Translations under genes and position numbers: made by a program | From: Dipteris shenzhenensis | Lineage: Eukaryota; Polypodiophyta; Polypodiopsida; Gleicheniales | NCBI GenBank assembly: GCA_047967505.1 | Contig: CM106538.1 | DNA: 64,000 bases | Reading direction: 5' to 3' (one strand) | Notes under the pieces: model-generated | Databases searched by the model: none | What the model was told of the DNA's origin: nothing | Seen by the model: only the letters and a program-made list of their open reading frames with translations | Part shown: piece after piece, positions 35,924-45,092 of the stretch | Layout of the letters: every line of letters begins with the position of its first letter | Position numbering within the stretch: the stretch's first letter is position 1

Positions 35924-36945
35924 ATGGCAAGAGTGAAGAACACTGCTAGACCCACTGGACGCCGCCTCCACCCTTCCTCCTCTAGCTCCACCACCTCCAT
36001 GGCATTTGTGCACACGAACCTACTCGAGTCCAATGGTGCCTCCCCCGACTCTCGTGAGTTGTCCCCCAACTCTCGTGAGGTCTCCCAGGACTCTCGTGAG
36101 CCCTCCCCCAACTCTCTTGAGTATGAGCCTTCCCCTCAGCCTTCCCCCCAGCCTTCCCCTCAACCTTCCCCTCAGCATGAGCCCCAAGAGCATGAGCCTT
36201 CCCCTCAGCCTTTCCCCTAGCCTTCCCCTCAGCGTCAGCCTTCCCCCCAGCCTTCCCCTCAGCACCAGCCTTCCCCTCAACCTCAACCTCAGCCTGACCC
36301 TCAACCTTCCCCTCAACCTTCCCCTTGGCCTTCCTGTCCCCATGAGAGCCCTCTCCCAATCGAACAAAATGTGTTCAATAACCTCCCGAACATAGAGAGG
36401 CTTCCTGAGGGCCAATAAACTGCCAGGAAGAGAACCATCTTCCCTCTCCCGGTTATACAGTCCATTGCAAAGATGATCCATGTGCCCATGAGGACGGTAA
36501 AGCAGACGCTGAGGAAGCCCCATCCCAAAGAAAGTCAAAGCTCAAGACGTCAGCGAGAGGAGGACTCGGAGGAGGATCAATGCAGACAAGAGCAGCAAAA
36601 GAAGTTTATGGTAGACAAGAGGTCATGGGCTCATGTTTGGGTACCTATAAGGACCGCACCAAGAGTTAGGAAGCCGTACAGAGCAAAGCTAGGAGCGCGG
36701 GCCCTGAGGGAGATCAGGCAAATGCAGAAGACCATTGACAACTTGATCCTGCGTTCCAACGTGTGGTATGGGAGATAGCACAGGGGTACAAGGATGACAT
36801 GCGATTCAGCACAGGAGCTATGAGGGCACTCCAGGAGGCTACGGAGCAAGTGACCACCGCTCTATTCGAGGATGCCAACTTGTGTGCCATCCATGCAAAG
36901 CGCGTCATGGTCATGGACATGACTGCAGTAACCAACCATTTTAAT
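35924..36945 (+). pseudogene. Histone H3-like gene with long Ser-Pro-rich tail, decayed
   Basis: The protein starts MARVKNTARPTG, matching the H3 start ARTKQTARKSTGG. About 249 codons of tail follow, rich in S-P (PSPQ repeated more than ten times, SPNSRE, SPDSRE) and then basic/acidic. The H3 fold begins at about 36671 with KPYRAKLGARALREIR. After a frameshift near 36757 it continues [17 protein letters not shown] and [16 protein letters not shown], the last nearly identical to H3 helix 2. Loop 1 has canonical H3 length, so this is not a standard CENH3. After HAKRV the sequence diverges and ends at a strong donor (GTAAGT, 36946), so a last exon may be missing. TAG at 36218 and TAA at 36416 sit where CAG or CAA would fit. 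A diverged H3 variant, now probably dead. Confidence 0.8.
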
Positions 36946-37344
36946 GTAAGTTTTGAATTCTATCAAATTCTGAAGGAATTTCACTGTCGCGCAGAAGAGA
37001 AAAGTATTCGGCACGTCGCCAGGACCCCATTCTATGCCCAAATTTGTGCCGTGGCAGGTTTTGGGCTTTCTGGGGTCCTGGCAATGGTGAAATTCCTTTA
37101 GGATTTGACAGAAATGAACTTTTGATACCCAAAATTGGTGAAAATGATGCTAAATTGGCTAAAAATGTATTAAATTAACACAATTAAAATGATGGAGAAA
37201 AACTATCATCAAAGACTTAAACAAAACACAATGGAATTCATGACGACCAATGACAACTTAAAACAAATAATAAAGACATGTAGTCATGTATCCATTAAAA
37301 TATCCATTTAAATATATGTTTATATATACAAAAGGCCTCACAGG

Positions 37345-38744
37345 CTATCTTTCTTCTTGGCTAGTTCGAGTACATTGAGAATAGGGGTCTTTGAATCTAG
37401 TCGCAACAGCACTAACATCCTCCTCTCCTACTGCCAAAGACATAGCCATTGCCGTCAATGCACTGCCATGAATGTTCGATCCAAAAGCATTGATAGCAGC
37501 TAGGCGGTGTACCAAAATGACTTTGTCGGTATTCTGAGTAATGTTGGAGTATCTGATAGCGCACGACAAAGCCTTGCACTTCAGCAGCTTCGAAGGACCT
37601 CGAGGAGAAAATTTGTTGTGAAAGATCACGATATGCTCTGCGACTTTGCCAAGGTAATGGGCCAAAGAATGATCTCGCCCAAATGCGTTGTGAACATTAC
37701 CCCGTCAAGATGAGAAATCATCAAGCTCAAATGCATCTTGCAACAATTCAATAAACATTAGAAGACTGACAAAACAAATTATACTAAAAGAACATCAAAA
37801 TAAAAAATATTGTTCGAACTTACTACTACAACGTCGTCGGCTTCTATCCCTTCCTCATTTGCAATGTTGATGGAACCAGGTGCTGTGTGATGTTCCATTT
37901 GGGAGGTGGACGCTTTCTCCTAACCTGTGTTGGAGGTGGAAGCTTTTGCATGAGAGGGTTGTGCATTGTATACGGACATGTCTGCATCCCTCATTGAAAC
38001 CAGCATCGTCAAGAGAAAGTCTTCCATTGTATGGTCTTCGGTACCTAAAACCCTAGGATCTTTGACACTTGTGTCAACATCGAACCCCGATAGGACTTCG
38101 AGTGCCTCATCCTCTTGTAGTCCAAAAAGAATCTCTATGTCATGGAGGAATATGTACTCTTCTCCATCAATGATGAGGAGGGACAAGGACCATAATTCTG
38201 AGTCTGAATCAGTGGTCTCCGATGCAAATTCTTGCTTACTGGGGGCTCTTCAAGTAGGCTCAATGCTTGAGCTGCTTCCATCTCCTCTATTGGATCATCA
38301 AGACTCTCTTCCATGTAGATGTCCGAGTCTAGTCTAGTGACCAGATCAGCAGTTCTACTGGAGGGGGTGCTAGACGATGAGGCTTCTTCCTCTAAATTTC
38401 CTTCTTGCGTTTAGGATGTCTTGAACTTCGACTGTCCTAAACCCTTCGTCTATAAGGTTGTCACAAAAGCGAGCCAAGCACTTTACAAACTTGGGTTCCT
38501 CTACGAACAGATACTTTATGTAATCTATGGGAACCCATCTCTTTGAAGAGTGGTCAAGTGTATAGGCAAAATTTGAGAAATTATCTTGCATGTAAAGGAT
38601 GAGATCTAAGAAATCATCCTTGGCTCGCATATATGTGCCTAGGACATCTAAAGTCCTATCAAACACTAAAAATAGCTCTTCCTCATGATCTGCAAATGCA
38701 GTTCATGAGATGAAGTCATGGAACGCAGTTCTAGTTGAATCCAT
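37345..38744 (-). pseudogene. Unknown acidic protein gene, two or more exons, decayed
   Basis: The minus-strand ATG is at 38744. The first ~120 codons encode a helical region (LGTYMRAKDDFLDLILYMQD, KRWVPIDYIKYLF), with one TGA in the first 20 codons. After frame changes near 38380 and 38250 an acidic Ser/Glu-rich stretch follows, then FLHDIEILFGLQEDEALEVL. A GT..AG intron (37823-37737, 87 bases) leads to an exon with LAHYLGKVAEHIVIFHNKF and a conserved-looking helical end, stopping at 37345. A TGA at 37707-37705 interrupts that exon. I do not recognise the family. It converges tail-to-tail on the H3-like gene. Confidence 0.5.
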
Positions 38745-38843
38745 GGCAAATAGCAGTTGGAGGGAGTAACTTCTGAGGACGGGAGTTTCTATGGCTCTCT
38801 AAATGTGACAGTGAGAATGTGATGTAAAAAGGGCTCTTACCCC

Positions 38844-38865
38844 TTAATATATATCAAAACCCTAA
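38844..38865 (-). promoter_or_regulatory. TATA-like element beside a telo-box, minus strand
   Basis: On the minus strand TTAGGGTTT (38865-38857, the complement of AAACCCTAA) is followed by TATATATTAA (38854-38845), about 100 bases before the ATG at 38744. It is the same pairing as upstream of the H3-like gene. Confidence 0.5.
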
Positions 38866-39020
38866 AAATTAAAATTAATCATAAATTCCCCAAATTTTTT
38901 GGAAAACATTTACCATGAACTGAAAGGAGAAAACATTAAAAGAAATAACATTTTATTTAATTGTCCATCATCTTTTAAAGCAATAACTAGGATTTGACAA
39001 ACAACAAATTAAATGCTGCA

Positions 39021-40260
39021 CTAGTCAAACACATTGTTAGCAATCTTCAAAGTTGCAAGAGGAATGAAATTGGCACTATGCTTGCACTTCTCCACACGGC
39101 GGCGGATCTTACCACCATTTAAGGTAAAGTAGAAGGACTCTGACATGCCATCCTCCATGACCAATAGGTGTTCTTGCACATCCCTTAGAGTCCATTGCGA
39201 TGTGACATTCACATTCTTGACATCTCCCTCTTCAACATCAATAGACAAACTTATCCCCGTATTGTCTTCATCATTAGAGTCTAGGGGAAGCCACTGGCAA
39301 TTCGCTTTCTTCTAGCGCCTGAAAAGCTAAATACAACATTTGGCATGACAAATGGTATCTAATAACCACATTGTCTTTACATGCGTGACATTGAAACACA
39401 TCACCCTTTTGGTCACCTGACTTGGTTCCCCAATTCATCCCAAGTAAAACTTCAAGAGCATTTTCATCTACACGCTTGCAGGACCACATAATTTTTGTTC
39501 TATGCATATGTATATTCTGAAATAAAGAAGCAAAAATGTGCAGAGGCATAAACCAAGATAACGTTGCCCATTTGGATCCAAATGTAAACTTCATGGCCAT
39601 GCCCACATCCTTTGCAATCTTGTCCTTATACGATTGCAATGTCCTCGAGTCCACATTGCTGCAATCCATGTCTTGAATTTGTGGTGGTGCAATGGTTTGC
39701 AGTCGGCCATAGCTTGATGATGTCATTGGAGTGATGTATGTTTCATTATACCAATACACATTCTTCATTTGCAAGGAGGCCAACTTCTCCCAGGCATGCA
39801 TTTGCTTACCTAAATCCTCATGAATCGCAGTGAACTTGCCTATGAATGATTCAACTGGTTCCCACTCCTCGAGGTTCGAAGGGAAAACATCTGCCACCAT
39901 GAATAAGAGCTCTTAGAAACCAAAAACAAAATTTCCAAATGGACTCATTACACTTACAGGTGAGAAAGGTACATAGATAGAAAGGCTCACAGTGTGATGG
40001 TATCCTAGATTGATTGAATGATGGAGGAAGCTACATATCTTTTCCCATGTAAACATGTTGCACTTTTGCGAGCCATCCTTTCTTGCCAAACTTAAACTTC
40101 AAGATGCACCCCTTCCACTCATGCAAGATGTCACCTCTCTTGCTCTTGGGAAGCTTATGTGGACCTTTGGCCAATCCTTTCATCACTATCCAGTCATTTA
40201 AGCTGTAGGTGCAAGGGATTCACTCATCCAATGCATTTTTGGTGTTGTGGAAGACACAAG
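39021..40260 (-). pseudogene. Unknown gene, at least two exons, decayed
   Basis: Exon 1 (to 39958, minus strand) includes LNDWIVMKGLAKGPHKLPKS and GCILKFKFGKKGWLAKVQHV. A TGA before and a TAG after these break the frame. A 67-base GT..AG intron (39957-39891) follows. The next open frame (39900-39274, 208 codons if read from its own ATG) has KFTFGSKWATLSWFMPLHIF and a Cys/His cluster (CHACKDNVVIRYHLSC). A one-base shift near 39280 joins it to an acidic end with FYFTLNGGKIRRRVEKC, stopping at 39021. The Cys/His cluster might bind metal. I recognise no family. The upstream exon boundary is not determined. Confidence 0.5.
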
Positions 40261-40344
40261 AGGCCACAGCATTGTGTGGTCTTGTAGCCTTTCTCCTCAC
40301 CATGCTTGTAGAGGTTGCAATAGCAAGAATGGGACTCCTACACA

Positions 40345-40395
40345 AGGCAATGCAGCTCCAACAGAGGCACAAAAGAGGGAGAAGGAGAGGGATAG
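40345..40395. repeat. Single copy of the 41.4-kb minisatellite unit
   Basis: 'gcagctccaacagaggcac' followed by 'agagggagaaggagaggga' matches the array at 41420-41690, about 1 kb away. It lies next to the upstream end of the unknown minus-strand gene. Confidence 0.7.
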
Positions 40396-40982
40396 AGGGA
40401 TGCATCAATTTTACGAGCAAAAACCTATGAGCAGGTTTATCCGAGCGTGTTTTTCAAGAGATTTTTAAAAATGTTTTTCTTTAGGAAACATGGTTTTTAC
40501 ACTTTTATTTTCACTAGAACTAGATCCCTTTATCATAAAAATATACAGACTAGTCACTCATTCATTTTTACACAACATAATTTTCTTATTTGGAGACATC
40601 CCTTTGTACCCCTGTTATTACCTTAAAAAAGTGTTGATTCCTTTAAGAAACATTCCTCATAATCACTCTCAATGTAATAATACTATGCATATATAATTAC
40701 TTATTAACACATTTATATCATATGGCAATATCTTTTTAGTGTTTTTATAGCATATTTATGGACATATTTCTAAAGAAGTTTAAATTACTATAAATAAGTA
40801 TTAACTTAGGCTTATATATCACTCTCATAAAATACATGTAATATTTAATACTATATATGAAAGATTTTCCAAAATATAACTCCATAGATGTGCTCAAATG
40901 GGGTGTTCCGATCAATTTGAGTGGTTGAATGACTATATTTGGACATTGGATATGAAAGTTATGTCACTTTTAAAAGTGTTGT

Positions 40983-41091
40983 CCAAGGTAGTTTCGCCAG
41001 CGAAACTACCTTGGGAGACTTGCTTCAAAGGGGTTTCGCTGGCGAAACTACCTGGATGGCTTGCTTCAATGAGTTTTCTTTGAAGAAACTC
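40983..41091. repeat. Three successive short hairpins
   Basis: A perfect 15-bp inverted repeat with a 2-base loop (40983-40997 with 41000-41014) has core GTTTCGC/GCGAAAC. A second hairpin with the same core is at 41033-41048. A third, near-perfect (41071-41091, one base missing), has a related sequence. 'gacttgcttcaa' and 'ggcttgcttcaa' separate them. They form a regular array. Confidence 0.8.
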
Positions 41092-41419
41092 TGTCATGAA
41101 GATAGGTTGAGAGAGGGTTTTCAATGTCACCCCCTATTAAGTAAAAGTTGTAAGAAGGATCATAAGGGAATTTTCATAGAGAAGTCTACTCTACATGTGG
41201 GTTTCTTCAAAAGCCATCCCATTATGCTCTCACCATTCCTACAGATTCACCTAAAGATTTTTGTATAAAATAGGCATTGCTATAATACTTTGCATATTTC
41301 TAAGTGAAACTATGTTTTCTTCTGATCGATTTTTGCCATATTTATGCATAGTTGGAAGCTTTTTTTTTCCTTCGCTCGGACGCTCGGAAGATTTCGCTCA
41401 GAAAATGCTCGTCCCCGGG

Positions 41420-41677
41420 ATAGAGCAGCAGCAATAGAGACATAGGAGAGGGAGAAGGAGAGGGACAGAGTAGCTCGAATAGAGGCACAAAAGAGGGAGA
41501 AGGAGAGGGATGGAGCAACAGCAATAGAGGCACAGGAGGGGGAGAAGGAGAGGGATGGAGCAACAGAGGCACAGGAGAGGGAGAAGGAGAGGGATGGAGC
41601 AACAGCAACAGAGGCACAGGAGGGGGAGAAGGAGAGGGACAGAGCAGCTCCAACAGAGGCACAAGAGAGGGAGAGGG

Positions 41678-41712
<35 letters not shown>

Positions 41713-41720
41713 GAGTTGCA
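41420..41720. repeat. GA-rich minisatellite, ~45-51-bp units
   Basis: About six units share 'agaggcacaggag' and 'gggagaaggagaggga', with unit ends varying between 'tggagcaacagcaa' and 'cagagcagctccaa'. It ends in a pure (GA)n run. One plus-strand frame stays open and reads as repeats of EAQEREKERDGAT, a charged helical pattern. No start, family or continuation supports a real gene. Confidence 0.8.
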
Positions 41721-41729
41721 GCAAGCAGG

Positions 41730-42895
41730 CCAGAGCAGGAGGGAGCAGAGAAAGAGGGGGAAGAGGAAAAATGCGTGGGATTTGTTTCAAATCTGAGTGA
41801 TTTGGCAGGTTGGACTAGAACAGTGGGGGGCAGAGGCCATAGAAAGAGGGAGGGGAGAAGAAAAATTTTCCATTTGGGCCCTACCATCCCATTGAATGCA
41901 GTTTTGGGCTCATGTGGGGGAGGTGCACCTGGTAGGAGGGTCAAACATGGGTTAAGAGGGAGGGGATGTTTTGGGTGGTCCCTAGTGTAAGGGGAGCAAC
42001 CAATAGGGGCTCTCTGTAGGCCTGCCCACCCTCCACCTCAACATACCATTGCCCCACGCCTTCTAGCACTCTCATTGGTACACCTCAAATCACTCTCTAA
42101 TCCCTTGAAATTAGGAAACACTAATTGGAGGCCCTTTTGAGACCCCAATTCTCCCCTAATGTGCATGAGCTATTTGCTATGCTGGCATTTGCTGTGTGGA
42201 GGTAGACATTAGTGGAGGTCGATGCAGAGGCATCGACTGGAGACATTGTTGAGGTCGCTCGGGAGAGCTAAGTCATTGCAGATGAAGGTCAGTCAGCCAG
42301 TGGTTGCCACGGTCAGCTCATCGGAGGCGGTGCATTGGCTGGAGCATGGGCTACCATCGCTATAGAGTCATGGAGGTTTAGCACTGTTGATGGCCCATCC
42401 TGAGCTTCGTTGCACCTTGTCTGTAGGTGGAGACACCTATCCTTTATTGTGTGAAGCCCGTTGGGAGCGATTGTGCATGCTCGTTGGTTAATGGAGCTGC
42501 TCACTGATCGACGGAGGATTCTTTGGAGTGCTACAAATGATGATGCTATAGAGACTACTAGTTGGAGAAGGCGTCTCTCTGTCAATGTGTAGCAATTCAT
42601 TTGTGTAGCAACCGAACTGCTCATTTGTGTCAATCGTCTAATCCTTATCTCTATTGTTGCAGTGTAAGCTGTTTTGTGTATGGAGCCTTTGAAGCCTTTG
42701 AATGAGGCTTTGCTCTATGTAGAGGCTGCAGCCTTTAACACTATTCGAGGCTTGCCTTTGTTGGAGATGCTTGGAGCATATTTTGAGTCTCCATCTCTCA
42801 AAACTCTCCCAAATCTCTCAAAGCATCTCTCTCTTTCTCATAAGAACAGATCTCTCAAGAAGAATGCCTCACTATTTCTCTTTCAACAATCGGCA
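41730..42895. other. No confident gene
   Basis: Unique sequence with short frames on both strands (for example 42313-42633 minus, and 42674-42901 plus). It may be the internal part of the minus-strand LTR element whose LTR is at 43126, but no gag or pol motif is visible. Confidence 0.35.
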
Positions 42896-43113
42896 AAGTA
42901 ATGAATGGAAGGAATACCTCTCTTTCGCTCATGAAAGAAATAATTCTCAATGTATGAAATCAATGACAAAAATTCTCTCTCTCATGAAATGAATGGAAAT
43001 GTCTCTCTCAATGGAAGTGAACTTGCATGAAGAACACTCAAGAGGAACTCTCGATCTCACAATCTCTCAATCACTCTCGCAAGGATCTCAATGCCTCAGC
43101 AGAAGGCAAGGGA
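42896..43113 (-). mobile_element. Internal leader of minus-strand LTR element
   Basis: Read on the minus strand it follows the primer-binding site and is rich in 'gagagat' and 'tgagagaga' words. The leader of the sister element at 45.1 kb has the same character. No ORF. Confidence 0.5.
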
Positions 43114-43125
43114 GCTCTGATACCA
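43114..43125 (-). other. Primer-binding site (tRNA-iMet)
   Basis: On the minus strand TGGTATCAGAGC, the canonical complement of the initiator tRNA-Met 3' end, begins immediately after the LTR terminus with no spacer. Confidence 0.85.
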
Positions 43126-43382
43126 TGACAAAATATGAAGAGGGGAGAGGAGAAGAGTGGAGATGAGGAGAGAGGGCACAGCTAGAGAGCACACCACAAA
43201 TGATTAATTGTACACTAGATATAGTTGAAAAAATAGAATATGTAAAAACCCATTTAGGGTTAGGGTTAGGGGATCTAACCCTTTCCTTTATAGCACTCTA
43301 TTGGGTTAGTGCTATGCACATATGATCACATGATGGTGCTATGCACACATGATCACATGATGTTGAGCGTGAACTCTCAACA
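43126..43382 (-). mobile_element. 5' LTR of a minus-strand element, 257 bp
   Basis: Bounded by TG...CA, with the primer-binding site directly beside it. It aligns over its full length with 44827-45092. It contains a short telomere-like run (two TTAGGG units) and a pyrimidine-rich 3' third. Confidence 0.8.
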
Positions 43383-43467
43383 ACAAAGATGTGTCATTAG
43401 TATTTTTTGGTATAGTGGGCTTGATTTCCCTAGTTCTCATATTGATTTGCATATTAATATCCTGATT

Positions 43468-44760
43468 CTAGATTGTGATCCTATCTGTACCCCAATTATG
43501 GATTATTGACGTCTCCCAAAGCCATGTTCTTCCCAACAATATTTCGTATGCGGTCGATCCTTGGGAAAGATCCAATATGGTGATTGGTATAGTGACTTTG
43601 ACTGCCGCGATTTTTGTTGGCACATTGTTAGCAATTCCCAATGGCTTCATCTCATTGATGTCGGCTAGGCATATGTTGAATGTGGCATTCCTCATTGGTG
43701 TTAGTCCCCATTCTTCATAGATATCCCTTGCAAGAATGTTGACACCTACCTTGCCATCCATTATTGTAGGGTATTGACCAATGGCTTTATGCTCTAGCAG
43801 GATAATTACATTTTTTATGTCATTTATATAGCCTTATGTTCCTCTTTAGGTGGTGGGAAACATTGTGTTGATTCTATCCAACCCTTGAAATTTTCCCACA
43901 TTGTACAAAAATTTCTCAATAAGGATCCAATTGACATTGTGATGGGACAACTGATTAAGCTGGCTAAGGTGGCATCATCCAATTGGGGATGAGTTGCATG
44001 CGTTGCCACACTTTGTTTCTTTATGGCAAAAATGAGTTTTTGTCATGCTGCTTCCTTCTACTTCCTTGTTATCACTAGTACAGGTTGGGATACAATGCTT
44101 GGTGTAGCCACACTATGACTCTCAATGCTAATGATTCCATGGGGTAAATCCAACTTTGCTTCATTGGGTTGTGGAGGCTTTCCTCTGAGTGGGCAAATCC
44201 ATGCACGGATGCCCAACTCGGCTTCCTTTGAGCGGATTAGATGGTTTCTCCACATCCCAAAAGACTTGATGGGTGCTTGATATGTCACTGGTTTTACTTG
44301 ATTGGCATCCAATGGAATGAGTCCTTCAGCACCATCCATGTAGTACATGGGGTATTGTGGTTCACACTCATATTGTGGTTCCAAGTTCTGAGGAAGGAGT
44401 TGTTGCACTAGATTGTTGAGCAAGATTAGGGACTCGAGGATACTGTGTAGGATTGGGATTTCTTAGTAGTTGAGGTGCTTGTGTCCTCATGGGGATGGGA
44501 TGGAGTAGTGGCACGGGGTGCAAGTACTGGCTGCTTGTAACTGGAATTGGTGCCTGTTGGTATTGTTGGGGCCGGGGTTATGCAATCCTCATATTGTAGA
44601 AGCATGTGTTGACTTTGTGGCTTGCAACATTGCAAACGGCACACCATAATCTTGGGGATTGGGCCACTTCTGGTGGGTTGAGTCTGTTCCTTAGGATTGG
44701 GCACTCATTGGCCATGTGGCTGCCATACAGTGTCGGCACCATATATTCTCTCATCTTGGG
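43468..44760 (-). pseudogene. Ty3-type gag zinc knuckle and protease remnant
   Basis: The minus strand runs from a broken CCHC knuckle (CRHC...HMANEC in two frames, near 44700-44740) through Pro/Gln-rich gag sequence to a retropepsin-like domain at 43761-43468. The protease has VNILARDIYEEWGL, then FNICLADINEMKPLGI and AYEILLGRTWLWE, the pattern of plant Ty3 gag-pol proteases ('vNI...', 'mAD...pLG', 'Y..LLGR.WL'). The Asp-Ser/Thr-Gly active-site triad itself is not seen; the frame begins MDGKVGVNI. Several stops break it. No reverse transcriptase is present before the LTR at 43382. Confidence 0.7.
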
Positions 44761-44826
44761 TACTATGGTGGTCGAGAGACTCGCAACTTTTGCTCTATGG
44801 CCTAGATTATTTCTTCCTTCACCCTT

Positions 44827-45092
44827 TGTTGTGGATTCATCTCAACATCATGTGCTATCATATGTGCATAGCACTAACACAGAGTGCTAAAAGGCACAAG
44901 GGTTGGAAAACGTAACCCTATAGGGATTTGTACATTTTCATTATTTTCAACTAAATCTAGTGTATAGTTAGTCATTTGTGGTGTGCTCTCTAGCTGTGCC
45001 CTCTCTCCTCATCCCCACTCTTCTCCTCATCTCCTCATCCTCTCATCTCATCATCTCCACTCTTCTCCTTCTCCTCTATCCATATTTGTTCA
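44827..45092 (+). mobile_element. 5' LTR of a plus-strand element, 266 bp
   Basis: TG...CA bounded, full-length sister of the inverted LTR at 43126. A worn primer-binding site (TGGTATTAAAGC, 45093-45104) follows directly. The C-to-T and G-to-A changes in that site show age. Confidence 0.75.

Noticed and set aside
32699-36778. U-to-C RNA editing could remove the internal TGA, TAG and TAA codons, as in fern and hornwort organelles
   Set aside because: The loci have spliceosomal introns and nuclear-type promoters, and they also carry frameshifts that editing cannot fix. Deamination of methylated cytosine explains the same pattern.
35924-36945. Calling the histone-like gene CENH3
   Set aside because: CENH3 proteins usually have a longer loop 1 and a diverged helix 2. 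Here loop 1 has H3 length and helix 2 is almost identical to H3. Only a general H3-like call is supported.
41555-41990. Gene encoding a Gln/Arg- or Glu/Lys-rich protein
   Set aside because: The frames come from the minisatellite and GA run; no start context, family or downstream domain supports them.
43245-43275. Interstitial telomere
   Set aside because: Only two TTAGGG-type units, and they are part of the LTR sequence.
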